A stretch of DNA of 26,047 nt from Minisyncoccota bacterium (GCA_028709185.1 JAQVXM010000004.1:1-26047); one strand, 5' to 3'. Counted from the stretch's first letter, positions 15,050 to 23,257 are shown. The notes: generated by a model from the letters alone, not told the origin. Numbers and translations are program-made.

Positions 15050-15790
15050 TTAAAAAGTAATGTTGTTTTTCAGTAAATAATCATTAATAGAATCTTTTAG
15101 TTCCAAAAATTTAGAATCAAAATATTCATCAGATTTAACAGCAAGAAGAGTTAAAAGCGGATCTTTCTCGTAATTTTGAAGTTGTTTTAAAACAAGAAGC
15201 TTAGCGGAAAGAAGAGAAATTTCTTCTTTATGGAAAGAAATGACGCTTCTTGGAACAGAAAGAGCATAAAATTCTTCAATCATTTTTTCATAAGAAAAAA
15301 TCAGAGAAGCGAGAGCGTTAGAAACCGTGGTTTTGGAATTTAGATTATTAACAGATAAAGAATTATTTACGATAATTTTTTGAAATTCAGAAAAATAAGA
15401 GGAAATCGACTTAACGCTCGTATCATCGGAAATTTTTAAACTATTGTCTTTGATCTCCGGTTTAATAGATTCCGGATTGAAATTTTTTAAGGAAGCTTCA
15501 ACGGCTTCGTTTATCAGAGTTTTATTAGGAAGTTTAATTGCGTCAACACTAGAGTTTTCAATATTAGTTTCCGCCACTTTTTGAATAACATTTTTAGCCA
15601 ATTCAGCGGTAAAATTTTTAGAAATAGAGGAAGAAGTTGATTCAAAATTGTTGATTTTATTCAAAGTTTCGCTTTGTTTCTGTTTCGCAAGATAGTCAGA
15701 ACCAACAATATAAAAAAATAAAAGCGCGGAGAGTCCGGTTAAACCAAAAACAAGCGGGCCTAATATTTTTTTATTGGAAAATAAATTCAT
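15050..15790 (-). CDS. Membrane-anchored exported protein, first gene of T4SS operon
   Basis: 246 aa: one N-terminal TM (about 10-32, KKILGPLVFGLTGLSALLFFYIVGSDYL), then a largely helical external part with Asn/Ser-rich loops (about 40-135) and a helical C-terminus (about 140-246) with SFHKEEISLLSAKLLVLKQLQNYEKDPLLTLLAVKSDEYFDSKFLELKDSI. No family recognised. It ends four bases before the 772-aa gene start and heads the operon behind a TATAAT at 15811-15816. One-TM external proteins at this spot could substitute for VirB8-type periplasmic connectors, but I see no VirB8 signature. Confidence 0.75.
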   Translation of the reverse strand: MNLFSNKKILGPLVFGLTGLSALLFFYIVGSDYLAKQKQSETLNKINNFESTSSSISKNFTAELAKNVIQKVAETNIENSSVDAIKLPNKTLINEAVEASLKNFNPESIKPEIKDNSLKISDDTSVKSISSYFSEFQKIIVNNSLSVNNLNSKTTVSNALASLIFSYEKMIEEFYALSVPRSVISFHKEEISLLSAKLLVLKQLQNYEKDPLLTLLAVKSDEYFDSKFLELKDSINDYLLKNNITF

Positions 15791-15810
15791 TGCCCTAAAA
15801 ATATAATAGA

Positions 15811-15839
15811 ATTATATCATTTTCCATGATAAAAAATAA
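15811..15839 (-). promoter_or_regulatory. Candidate promoter of the T4SS operon
   Basis: Perfect TATAAT (15811-15816) on the minus strand with a weak TTATTT (15834-15839) 17 bases upstream. RNA would start near 15804, about 14 bases before ATG 15790; an AGGG lies only two bases before the ATG. The 131-bp gap 15791-15921 otherwise holds only AT-rich sequence and weak inverted repeats downstream of rsmA. Confidence 0.5.
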
Positions 15840-15921
15840 GGGGAAAAAACAACTATTAAAAATTTTAATTGAAAATTTCTAATTTAAAATAAAAGATTAA
15901 AAAATAACGACAAAAATAGTT

Positions 15922-16692
15922 CTAAATGAGTCGAGAAAGTTTAAAAAGAGAGTCAAAATCAAGATCTTGAGGACGAGAATCCGGAAGAAGACCGATTTTT
16001 TTAATAAGATTTAATGCTTTAACTTTTTCAATATCAAGACCGGCAGAAAGATTATTAAGAAGAGTCTTTCTCGGTTGTTTAAAGGCAGCTTTAGAAATTA
16101 GAAAATAAGATGATTTTTCGCTTTCGGATAACAGATGGTCTTTCTTTTCTATAAAAATAGTTACGGAATCAACTTTTGGCGGAGGAGAAAAGCTTTTTTT
16201 AGGAATAGAAGTGATAATTTTTGGTTTTCCCCACAACTGAATAGAAGCGGCTAAAAGATTAAAATCTCCTTTTTTAGCGGAAAGACGCTCCCCTACTTCT
16301 TTTTGAATAGTAAAAACTACGAGTTTAGGAAGAACAGAGAGTTCACCAATTTTTCTAAAAAGAAAACCCGTTAAATAATAAGGAATATTACCGCAAATCT
16401 TATAAGGAGATTTTTTAATTAAAGAAGGGAGAGTTTTTAATATATCGCCCTCAATAATTTCAAGGCGATTTTCAGAAGAAAATTTTGTTTTAAGAAGAGA
16501 AGCAAGTTTTTTATCTTTTTCCACCAAAAGAAGGCGGAAATCTTTATCTATTTTTAAAATTTCCGAAGTAAGTTCGCCATGACCAGGACCGACTTCAATA
16601 ATAAAATCACCGTCTTCCGGATTAACAGCGGAGACAGTTTGTCTGATTTTGGTTTTATCTTTCAGAAAATGTTGACCGAGATAACGAGGCAT
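15922..16692 (-). CDS. rsmA: 16S rRNA dimethyladenosine transferase RsmA/KsgA
   Basis: 256-aa SAM-dependent enzyme that dimethylates two adjacent adenines in helix 45 of 16S rRNA during 30S maturation. Seen: N-terminal YLGQHFLKD; SAM motif I EVGPGHGELT at 33-42; acidic motif II VEKD at 57-60; EGDIL at 81-85; the catalytic GNIPYYLTG at 101-109 (family NLPY/NIPY); and the C-terminal helical lid with KAAFKQPRKTLLNNLS. Length is normal. It starts 25 bases after the stop of the Cys-rich gene and may be co-transcribed with it. It ends with TAG. Confidence 0.96.
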   Translation of the reverse strand: MPRYLGQHFLKDKTKIRQTVSAVNPEDGDFIIEVGPGHGELTSEILKIDKDFRLLLVEKDKKLASLLKTKFSSENRLEIIEGDILKTLPSLIKKSPYKICGNIPYYLTGFLFRKIGELSVLPKLVVFTIQKEVGERLSAKKGDFNLLAASIQLWGKPKIITSIPKKSFSPPPKVDSVTIFIEKKDHLLSESEKSSYFLISKAAFKQPRKTLLNNLSAGLDIEKVKALNLIKKIGLLPDSRPQDLDFDSLFKLSRLI

Positions 16693-16717
16693 AAAACTAA
16701 ATTAAAGTAAAAAAATC

Positions 16718-17659
16718 TTAACCGCAACCACACATATCGGTTCCCGGATCCCAAATAGCATTAGGAAAGCCTTGGCAAACACTATTTAAACAACCCATTT
16801 GAATTGTGCAAGCCGCACCGCTAAAACCGCAATCATAAACAAAATTACAACCGTGAACATTGCAAAACTGTCCGCAGTTGCAGCAAAAAACAGGCGAAGA
16901 AAAACCGACAGCAGTGTTGCCCGGAGCTAAATCTTTATAACAAAAAGGAGGAACTCCGATCCAAGACGCTTCAGCAGTTTTAATAAAATTTCCAAATAAA
17001 TCCAAAAAGCTTAATTTATTTTTCAGCAATTCTTTACGCTGTTCGGATTTCAATTCCGGAACCTTAGCTAATTTTTCTTTTAGGCTTAAAAATTCATCAT
17101 CAGTGAGATTGGCGACGGATTTATAAAATAAAGAGAATTTTTCCAAAAAGTTATAAATTTTTTCTTCGGAATCAAAAGAGATTTTTTCCGCAGAAGAAAT
17201 AAAATTATTTTCAACCATTAAGTCCTGAATTTTTGAGAGATGGCTTAAATAATAATCAGGCCAAAGATTGGAAAAAATTTCTTCTTCCGATAAAGTCGGA
17301 TTTTCCACCGACTGATTGTCGATAAGAGAAGAAGGTGTTTTATCTCCAAAAAAAGGAGAAACCACGGGGGTTAAAAGATCCGAAACCGACGGATTATTTT
17401 TAATTTCCGGACTAGTAATTTCTTCAACAATTTTTTTCAGATCAGTCAGAGATTTTTCAGAAGAATAATTTTGATTATCAGAAAAAAGAGAGGGGAAGGT
17501 TTGGGGAGAAACTTGCGGAAAAGAAGAATATTCAGAAACAACAGCATTCACCGGAGATTCAGAAATATTTGTTTTAGAAAAATAATCTTTAAAAAAGAGA
17601 AAGCTGAAAGTAGCTAAAAATCCAATAAAAAGAACAGACAAAGAAGCGCGGATACTCAT
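16718..17659 (-). CDS. Exported protein with C-terminal 12-cysteine domain
   Basis: 313 aa. One TM or uncleaved signal at 7-24; a Ser/Pro-rich linker (30-125); a helical middle (130-220); then a Cys-rich domain at about 236-313 with Cys at 240, 259, 260, 262, 266, 271, 277, 284, 290, 295, 310 and 312. There is no Cys outside this domain. Even number, Gly/Asn/aromatic content and export suggest six disulfides or metal binding; no known family is recognised. It ends abruptly after CGCG. A TATAAT at 17668-17673 lies eight bases before ATG 17659, so the message is probably leaderless or nearly so. Could be a surface adhesin, a pilus-associated cap, or a secreted effector. Confidence 0.75.
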   Translation of the reverse strand: MSIRASLSVLFIGFLATFSFLFFKDYFSKTNISESPVNAVVSEYSSFPQVSPQTFPSLFSDNQNYSSEKSLTDLKKIVEEITSPEIKNNPSVSDLLTPVVSPFFGDKTPSSLIDNQSVENPTLSEEEIFSNLWPDYYLSHLSKIQDLMVENNFISSAEKISFDSEEKIYNFLEKFSLFYKSVANLTDDEFLSLKEKLAKVPELKSEQRKELLKNKLSFLDLFGNFIKTAEASWIGVPPFCYKDLAPGNTAVGFSSPVFCCNCGQFCNVHGCNFVYDCGFSGAACTIQMGCLNSVCQGFPNAIWDPGTDMCGCG

Positions 17660-17667
17660 ATAAGTTA

Positions 17668-17673
17668 ATTATA
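17668..17673 (-). promoter_or_regulatory. -10 element of the Cys-rich protein gene
   Basis: TATAAT on the minus strand, eight bases before the ATG at 17659. No good -35 (T-rich sequence only). The expected RNA start is within one or two bases of the start codon. Confidence 0.45.
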
Positions 17674-17741
17674 AAACAAAATAAAAAATGAAAAAAATAG
17701 ATTCCCGAATCAAGCTTAAAAAAAACGAGTCAGATAAAAAA

Positions 17742-19538
17742 TTAAATAGAGATATAGCGTTCTTCGTCATCAAGTTCGGCGCAGTTTTCAAAACTCATAA
17801 ATTCAGAAGGGATTTCAGAGAGAAATCGAGAAGGAAGATTAAAAAAGCTTAAGTGAAGATTTTTGCGAGCGCGAGTCATGGCAACATACATTAAACGACG
17901 CTCTTCTTCAATGTTCTCTGATTTAGAAAAAGACATTTGATGAGGAATCAGACCATCTGAAACACCAACAACAAAAACGTGGTCAAATTCCAGTCCTTTA
18001 GAAAGATGAATAGTCATAATGTTTACAAAGCGAGAAGAGATAATCTTATTTTTTGATTTGGGAGCGGCATCAGAGCTTTGAAATAAAGAAACAGATTCAA
18101 GAAAATCGGAAAGAGAGGAAAAACCGGAAGCAAAAGAGGTGAGCTCAGCAATGTTTTCAGCTCGTTCGGAAAAATTGGGAAAATTTTTCTGAAGCAAATT
18201 TAAATAACCAGTCGATTCTAAAATAAACTTAATAAGTTCAGAGGGAGAAAGAGATTTAACTTTTAAAGGAAGAGTTTCTTTAAGATTGCGAGAAGATTTT
18301 TTTTGAAAACCTTTTTCCATACGGTCAAAACTTAACAAATCACTAGAGTTATTAGCAAAAGAAAGAGCGGCTACAATATCTTTAATTTCTTTACGGTCAT
18401 AGAATTTTAAACCGCCGAAAATCTGGTAAGGAATGCCATTTTCAATAAAAGACTGTTCAACAGAACGTGATTGGGCGTTAGTGCGATATAAAATAGCGAC
18501 CGAACCGGAATTCAAAAGAGGGGGAATAGCGGAAGCAAGCCAACCAGCTTCAGTTTCTTCATCGGCATGTTCAAAAAGCTTAATCTTTTCCCCTTCTTCG
18601 TTATCCGTCCAAAGATTTTTTGGACGCTGATTTTTATTTTGAGAAATAAGAGCAGAAGCGGCGCCGATAATATTTTTAGTGGAACGATAATTTTGATCAA
18701 GAACAATAACATTGGCGTTCTTAAAATCTTTATCAAAATTAAGAAAATTTCGAAAATCGGCTCCGCGAAATCCGTAAATGGCCTGATTATCATCACCAAC
18801 AACATTAATATTGCCAGATTCTCCGCCAAGAAGTTTAACAAAAAGATATTGAGCGCGATTAACATCCTGATATTCATCGACAAGAACATGGGTATATTTT
18901 TTTTGATATTTTAAAAGAGTCTCGGGACGATGATGAAAAATGAGAACAGGTTTTTCAATGAGATCGTCAAAATCAAAACCGTTGTTTTCTTTCAATTCGG
19001 ATTCATATCTTTCATAAACTTCCGCCGCTAAGCGGTCTTTTTCATATTTAGATTCCTTAAAGGATTCAACATTAAGAAGGTCGCTCTTAATATCGCCGAT
19101 TTTTCCGGAAAAAAAAGAATAACCGAAACTCTTATCAACATTCATTTCTTTTAAAATACGACGAAGAAGGCGAGAAGAATCAGAAGAGTCAAAAATAGAA
19201 AAATTAGGAAGACGACCGACAAGACGAGCGTCGCTTCTTAAAATTTTTGCTCCGAAAGAATGAAAAGTGCCAATAAAAGATTTAAGATCGCCAAAAGAGC
19301 TTCCAAGAGAGGATTCAATTCGAGATTTCATTTCAGCAGCCGCTTTATTTGTAAAGGTAATAGCGACAATATTTTCCGGCTTAACTCCCATCTCAAGAAG
19401 AGAGAGAAAACGACTGGTTAAAGTGGCTGTTTTTCCGGAACCAGCACCCGCAACAATCAAAAGAGGCCCATTTTTAGGCATTTTTACCGCTTTTTGTTGA
19501 CGCTCGTTCAACTTTTGAAGTATAATCTCTTTATTCAT
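17742..19538 (-). CDS. UvrD/PcrA-type superfamily 1 DNA helicase
   Basis: 598-aa 3'-5' helicase of the UvrD/Rep/PcrA group, acting in repair and replication restart. All motifs are visible: Q motif LNERQQKAV at 10-18, Walker A AGAGSGKT 30-37, Ia ITFTNKAAAEM, Ib GTFHSFGAKIL, II DEYQD 221-225, III GDDNQAIYGFRGA 248-260, IV QNYRST 282-287, V TIHLSKGLEFDHVFV, VI EEERRLMYVAMTRAR. It is 100 or more residues shorter than PcrA (about 720), with a reduced 2B region and no long C-terminal tail. AAGGA lies four bases before ATG 19538, one of the few clear ribosome sites here. The M23 promoter lies inside its first codons on the other strand. Confidence 0.95.
   Translation of the reverse strand: MNKEIILQKLNERQQKAVKMPKNGPLLIVAGAGSGKTATLTSRFLSLLEMGVKPENIVAITFTNKAAAEMKSRIESSLGSSFGDLKSFIGTFHSFGAKILRSDARLVGRLPNFSIFDSSDSSRLLRRILKEMNVDKSFGYSFFSGKIGDIKSDLLNVESFKESKYEKDRLAAEVYERYESELKENNGFDFDDLIEKPVLIFHHRPETLLKYQKKYTHVLVDEYQDVNRAQYLFVKLLGGESGNINVVGDDNQAIYGFRGADFRNFLNFDKDFKNANVIVLDQNYRSTKNIIGAASALISQNKNQRPKNLWTDNEEGEKIKLFEHADEETEAGWLASAIPPLLNSGSVAILYRTNAQSRSVEQSFIENGIPYQIFGGLKFYDRKEIKDIVAALSFANNSSDLLSFDRMEKGFQKKSSRNLKETLPLKVKSLSPSELIKFILESTGYLNLLQKNFPNFSERAENIAELTSFASGFSSLSDFLESVSLFQSSDAAPKSKNKIISSRFVNIMTIHLSKGLEFDHVFVVGVSDGLIPHQMSFSKSENIEEERRLMYVAMTRARKNLHLSFFNLPSRFLSEIPSEFMSFENCAELDDEERYISI
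19497..19526 (+). promoter_or_regulatory. Promoter of the M23 peptidase gene
   Basis: TTGACG (19497-19502), 18-base spacer, TATAAT (19521-19526). RNA would start near 19533, 33 bases before GTG 19566. The promoter lies within the helicase coding start on the other strand, and it excludes the earlier in-frame TTG at 19494 as the start. Confidence 0.7.
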
Positions 19539-19565
19539 ACTTTCCTTAAATTTTTATCCCGAGCC

Positions 19566-20231
19566 GTGAAAAAATTAGAAGATCCTCTTTTTTTAGGGGT
19601 TTTTTTAGCGAGTTCCCTATTTTTTTCAAAAGCAGTTTTTGCTTTAGGAAAAAACGATAAAAATTATCTAAATTTAGGAGGTCCAGTTAATAATACAGAA
19701 ATAGCCCTTTCAAGCCAAGAAGGGGCTTTGTTTTCAAAAGACTACAATGAAGAAAGCGGAAATAAAGAAACAGAAGAAAAAATAGTTTTAATAAATGAAG
19801 CGGAAGTTCTCGGAAATGTGCCGATTGATTCAGAAAACAACTTTAGAAAAACAGGTTCTTACAAACCAGATTTAGCAGGATATTTTGAAATGCCCACAAG
19901 CGGATTCAATTCAGGATTTTTACATAATTATAACGCGGTAGATATAGCTAACGCCTGCGGAGCGGAAATTATAGCCGCCGCAGACGGCGTAGTTATTGAA
20001 GAAAATTCCGGAAACTGGAACGGCGGTTACGGTTCTTATATAAAAATTGAACATCCAAACGGAACAAAAACTCTTTACGCGCATAATTCAGAAAATATAT
20101 TAACAACAGGAGATATTGTAAAACAAGGTGAAGAAATAGCAAAAGTAGGAAAAACAGGAAACGTGTCCGGACCAACAGGATGTCATTTGCATTTTGAAGT
20201 GCACGGAGCGGTTAATCCTTTCGCAAAATAA
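19566..20231 (+). CDS. Membrane-anchored M23 (LytM-type) metallopeptidase
   Basis: 221 aa from GTG 19566. Basic VKK start, then a hydrophobic segment at about 7-27 (FLGVFLASSLFFSKAVFA) as signal peptide or anchor; a linker to about 95; the M23 zinc peptidase domain from about 100 to the end. Zinc ligands and catalytic residues are complete: H120 and D126 in FLHNYNAVD, H173 in YAHNSE, and HLHFE with H207 and H209. Such enzymes cut peptidoglycan cross-links outside the cell membrane. The gene is single on the plus strand, convergent with yifB with a 27-bp gap. It may serve growth or opening of the wall for the nearby secretion system. GTG was chosen because the promoter lies upstream of it and the signal peptide starts here. 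Confidence 0.9.
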   Translation: MKKLEDPLFLGVFLASSLFFSKAVFALGKNDKNYLNLGGPVNNTEIALSSQEGALFSKDYNEESGNKETEEKIVLINEAEVLGNVPIDSENNFRKTGSYKPDLAGYFEMPTSGFNSGFLHNYNAVDIANACGAEIIAAADGVVIEENSGNWNGGYGSYIKIEHPNGTKTLYAHNSENILTTGDIVKQGEEIAKVGKTGNVSGPTGCHLHFEVHGAVNPFAK

Positions 20232-20258
20232 ATCAAAGCGGAATTAAAAATTATTTTT

Positions 20259-21788
20259 TTAATCTTTAAGACGATATTGAAAGGCTTCTTTCAAATGAGA
20301 GGCGAGAACCTTTTCAGAATCTTCCAAATCGGCGATAGTGCGGGCAACTTTTAAAATACGGTAGAAGCCGCGACCGGAAATAAATGATTTTTCCAAAGCG
20401 GATTTTAAAAATTTTTCTCCTTCCTCATCCAAATAAACAACCGCAGAAGCAAGTTTGGAAGACATTTCACTATTAGTGAAAATTTTTACGCCAAGTTTTT
20501 CAAATCTTTCTTTTTGACGTTTTCGAGTTTTGATAACTAAATTTCTCAGTTCGGCGCTACTCATTTTAGGAATAGAATCGCTTTCCATTAAATCGCTAGT
20601 TTTGACGCGCGGAACAAAAATTTGAAGATCAATGCGATCAAGAAGCGGGCCGGATATTTTTTTCTGATAGCGAAAAATTTCATTTGCGGTACAGCGACAA
20701 TCTTTATCCGGATCGTTATAAAAACCACAAGGACAGGGATTCATGGCGGCAATAAGCGAAAAGCGAGCGGGAAATTCCAACGCGCCGCGAGCGCGAGAAA
20801 CAAAAACACGTCCATCTTCCAAAGGTTGACGAAGAGATTCCAGAACGTCTTTACGAAATTCAGGAATTTCGTCCAGAAATAAAACGCCGCGATGAGCAAG
20901 GGAAATTTCTCCCGGTTTAGGAATTTGTCCGCCACCAATAATAGAAACACCTGAGGCAGTATGATGAGGGGAACGAAAAGGACGAACACTAATAATCCCC
21001 TCTTTAGTTAAACCGGCTACGCTATAAATTTTAGTAGCTTCAATGGATTCCTCAAGATTCATTGGCGGTAAAATAGAAACTAAGGCTTTTGCCAACATGC
21101 TTTTTCCGGAACCGGGCGGACCAGACATTAGAAGATTGTGACCACCGGAAGCAGAAATAACGAGGGCCCGTTTGCCATTTTCCTGCCCGCGAATATCCGC
21201 GAGATCAATTTCATATTTTCCACAATTCGAGGAAAAAGAAGTTATGGCAGGAAGAGCGGACTTGCGCCCTTCTAAAATTTCGATGATTTCTAAAATGTTC
21301 TTTATTGGAATAACTTTAAGATTTTTAATAACAGAAGCTTCTTTAACATTTCCTTCCGGCAAAAAAAGATATTCTATTTTTTTACTTTCAGCCATTTCAG
21401 CAATATTTAAAGAACCAAAGACAGGACGAAGACCGCCATCCAAAGAAAGTTCTCCAATAAAAATTTTATCAACAGAATTAAATTCTTTTATTTGTTTAGA
21501 AGCCAAGAGATAACCGAGAGCAATAGCTAAATCATATTGAGAACCGGTTTTTTTAATATCAGCGGGAGCAAGATTAACCGTTATTTTGCGATTTTCACGA
21601 TTAGGCGGTTTTAGGCCAGAATTTTTTAAGGCGGAATTTACCCGTTCTTTAGCTTCAGAAAGAGCTTTGTCGGCCAAGCCGACAATATTAAAAGCATGAA
21701 GACCGACATTAATATCAACCTCAACATCAATCAGTTTGGCGTGAATTCCTTCAAGTTCAGCGGAAAAAATTTTAGCGACTTCAGCCAT
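20259..21788 (-). CDS. yifB: YifB/ComM family Mg-chelatase-like AAA ATPase
   Basis: 509 aa, the usual family length. N-terminal Lon-S5-like ChlI domain (1-170, with FNIVGLADKALSEAKERVNSAL and NLAPADIKKTGSQYDLAIALG), then an AAA+ core: Walker A GPPGSGKS 223-230, Walker B VLFLDE 302-307, the family stretch RPFRSPHHTASGVSIIGGG near 269-287, zinc-type cysteines C352, C354, C364, C366, and the C-terminal Mg_chelatase_C domain (SGRGFYRILKVARTIADLE). ComM is a helicase aiding branch migration during natural transformation; a role in processing imported DNA next to a T4SS-type locus is plausible but inferred. Its AT-rich upstream region (21789-21841) has repeated AAAATTTT motifs but no clear promoter. 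Confidence 0.95.
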   Translation of the reverse strand: MAEVAKIFSAELEGIHAKLIDVEVDINVGLHAFNIVGLADKALSEAKERVNSALKNSGLKPPNRENRKITVNLAPADIKKTGSQYDLAIALGYLLASKQIKEFNSVDKIFIGELSLDGGLRPVFGSLNIAEMAESKKIEYLFLPEGNVKEASVIKNLKVIPIKNILEIIEILEGRKSALPAITSFSSNCGKYEIDLADIRGQENGKRALVISASGGHNLLMSGPPGSGKSMLAKALVSILPPMNLEESIEATKIYSVAGLTKEGIISVRPFRSPHHTASGVSIIGGGQIPKPGEISLAHRGVLFLDEIPEFRKDVLESLRQPLEDGRVFVSRARGALEFPARFSLIAAMNPCPCGFYNDPDKDCRCTANEIFRYQKKISGPLLDRIDLQIFVPRVKTSDLMESDSIPKMSSAELRNLVIKTRKRQKERFEKLGVKIFTNSEMSSKLASAVVYLDEEGEKFLKSALEKSFISGRGFYRILKVARTIADLEDSEKVLASHLKEAFQYRLKD

Positions 21789-21841
21789 TATTAAAATTTT
21801 ATATTAAAATTTTCAAAATATAAAATTGTAGAAGTAGAAAT

Positions 21842-21868
21842 AAAAAATCTGCCTAAGGCAGATTTTTT
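21842..21868 (-). terminator. Intrinsic terminator after the DksA-like gene
   Basis: Perfect 12-bp inverted repeat AAAAAATCTGCC (21842-21853), loop TAA, GGCAGATTTTTT (21857-21868); symmetrical, so it can work in both directions. It ends the operon of the 362-aa protein and the 72-aa coiled coil and insulates yifB. Confidence 0.85.
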
Positions 21869-21881
21869 ATTTCTAAGATTA

Positions 21882-22100
21882 TTAGTTTTCGCCAAGTTCT
21901 TTTTCTATTTCTTCAAGACGAGATTTTAAAGTTTCTTTTAAAGATAAATTCATATTAAAAGCTTCCGTTTCGTGAGATTCTTCATCACCTCCATCAACAT
22001 CCGAACCAAAATCAGTACTTTCTTTTTCTAATCTAGTTAATTGTTCTTTTATATCATTTAATTCTTCTTCAAGAACTTTTCTTCTTTCTTCGTTTAACAT
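21882..22100 (-). CDS. DksA/TraR-like coiled-coil protein lacking the zinc finger
   Basis: 72 aa. Two helices (about 2-27 and 50-70) with an acidic linker DFGSDVDGGDEESHETEAFNMNLSLKETLKSRLEEIEKEL. This matches the coiled-coil half of DksA/TraR-type proteins of Parcubacteria, where the acidic linker precedes a helix and then a four-Cys zinc finger; here the protein stops (GEN) right where the finger would start, and no Cys is present nor any remnant after the stop. It could act on RNA polymerase through the secondary channel like DksA/Gre factors, or be an unrelated small coiled coil. It follows the 362-aa gene by seven bases and has the terminator behind it. Confidence 0.7.
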   Translation of the reverse strand: MLNEERRKVLEEELNDIKEQLTRLEKESTDFGSDVDGGDEESHETEAFNMNLSLKETLKSRLEEIEKELGEN

Positions 22101-22107
22101 TTATTTA

Positions 22108-23196
22108 TTATGGGTTAATTAACGGGACGACGGCTTTTAATCCCGGATAAGAGGAAGATATTATAAAATAGTTCCCCATCCACATATAGTCAATAGCCGC
22201 CTTTTTGTTAGTAAAAGTAATATATCTTGTCGGGACAGAATTAATTTGACCATCAAGAAAATCGGGAGAAATTCTCTCTCCTTGATTTTCCACAAAAACA
22301 TTAGAAAAATCTGAGGAGATTTCAATAAGCTTCATAGCGCTTTCAGCATCAAAAAGATTGGAATCTGTTTTTAATTTGGCAATAAATCCAGGCCAAACTT
22401 CAAAATCAGCGTCATAATAAGCGAAAGCGGTAAAATCTTCTTCAAAATAATTTTCTAAGGTTTCCTGACTCAACCCCGGAAAAAGAGAATTAAAAAATTC
22501 AGAAAATTTCATTTGACTGTTATTTTTTTGAATAGAAAATTCTGAAACCGTAGAAGAAGCTGAAATTAATCCGACCGGTTTTAAGAGAGTAGCAAGATCT
22601 GTCTTAAAAGTCGTTAAAGAGAACGGAAGAGAACCTAAAGAAGAAGTGTTTAAATAAGAAGAATGAATAAAAGCCGGAGCAACTACTTCTTCTTGAGTCA
22701 CCGGCTCAGTTTCAGGCAATACGGATGAAGGAATAGTTTCTTCGACAACAGGAGCGGAGGCGGGAAAAAACATCGGATAAATATAAGCGTAACCAACATA
22801 ACCAAGCAAGCCAACAGCAACAACAGCAACGACTATAAGGATTATTTTTTTCCAATCAACGCTTTTTGCAGAAGGATTTTCAGTAATTTCTATCTGATTT
22901 TGTCCCGGAACAAAAGATTGTTCTCCAATATTAGAAGGAGATGGAAAACCAGCCCCAAAAGGAGATGATTGATTGTTAGAAGAATCAGGGGTTGGCGGAA
23001 CAGAAGAAGCAGGTTGATTTATTTCGCTAAGATTAAATTTTCTCGGTTCAGGGGAACCGCCACCACTTTGTTTTACCGATTGAATATCGGAAGGCATAGT
23101 GCGAACATCAACTGAAGAATCTTTCGGCGGTTCAGGAACAGAACCAAAAGAAGGAGAAGAATTACCAACAGGATTATTTAAATTTTGATTGTCCAT
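22108..23196 (-). CDS. One-TM protein with long disordered N-terminus, unknown
   Basis: 362 aa. Residues 1-113 are Asn/Pro/Ser/Gln-rich and disordered (likely cytosolic), followed by a single TM at about 116-139 (WKKIILIVVAVVAVGLLGYVGYAYIY), a short Pro/Glu/Val-rich stretch, and an external domain at about 170-362 (SYLNTSSLGSLPFSLTTFKTDLATLLKPVGLISASSTVSEFSI...) with mixed alpha/beta character. No catalytic motif seen. The layout resembles a widespread Parcubacteria family of one-TM proteins of unknown role. It is first in an operon with the DksA-like gene. A TATAAT at 23258-23263 would give a leader of about 55 bases. Confidence 0.75.
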   Translation of the reverse strand: MDNQNLNNPVGNSSPSFGSVPEPPKDSSVDVRTMPSDIQSVKQSGGGSPEPRKFNLSEINQPASSVPPTPDSSNNQSSPFGAGFPSPSNIGEQSFVPGQNQIEITENPSAKSVDWKKIILIVVAVVAVGLLGYVGYAYIYPMFFPASAPVVEETIPSSVLPETEPVTQEEVVAPAFIHSSYLNTSSLGSLPFSLTTFKTDLATLLKPVGLISASSTVSEFSIQKNNSQMKFSEFFNSLFPGLSQETLENYFEEDFTAFAYYDADFEVWPGFIAKLKTDSNLFDAESAMKLIEISSDFSNVFVENQGERISPDFLDGQINSVPTRYITFTNKKAAIDYMWMGNYFIISSSYPGLKAVVPLINP

Positions 23197-23257
23197 AAAA
23201 AATTAGAACAAGAATTAATTTAATTTTAATAAAAACCAAAAGAACGGCTTTTCTTTT

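Noticed and set aside
4077..15790. The locus as an integrated conjugative element bounded by the tRNA-Arg repeat
   Set aside because: Both repeat copies lie on the same side of the locus, no integrase, relaxase or coupling protein is seen, and housekeeping genes flank it closely.
19494..19565. TTG 19494 as start of the M23 peptidase
   Set aside because: It lies upstream of the strong promoter TTGACG-N18-TATAAT, and starting at GTG 19566 gives a normal signal peptide.
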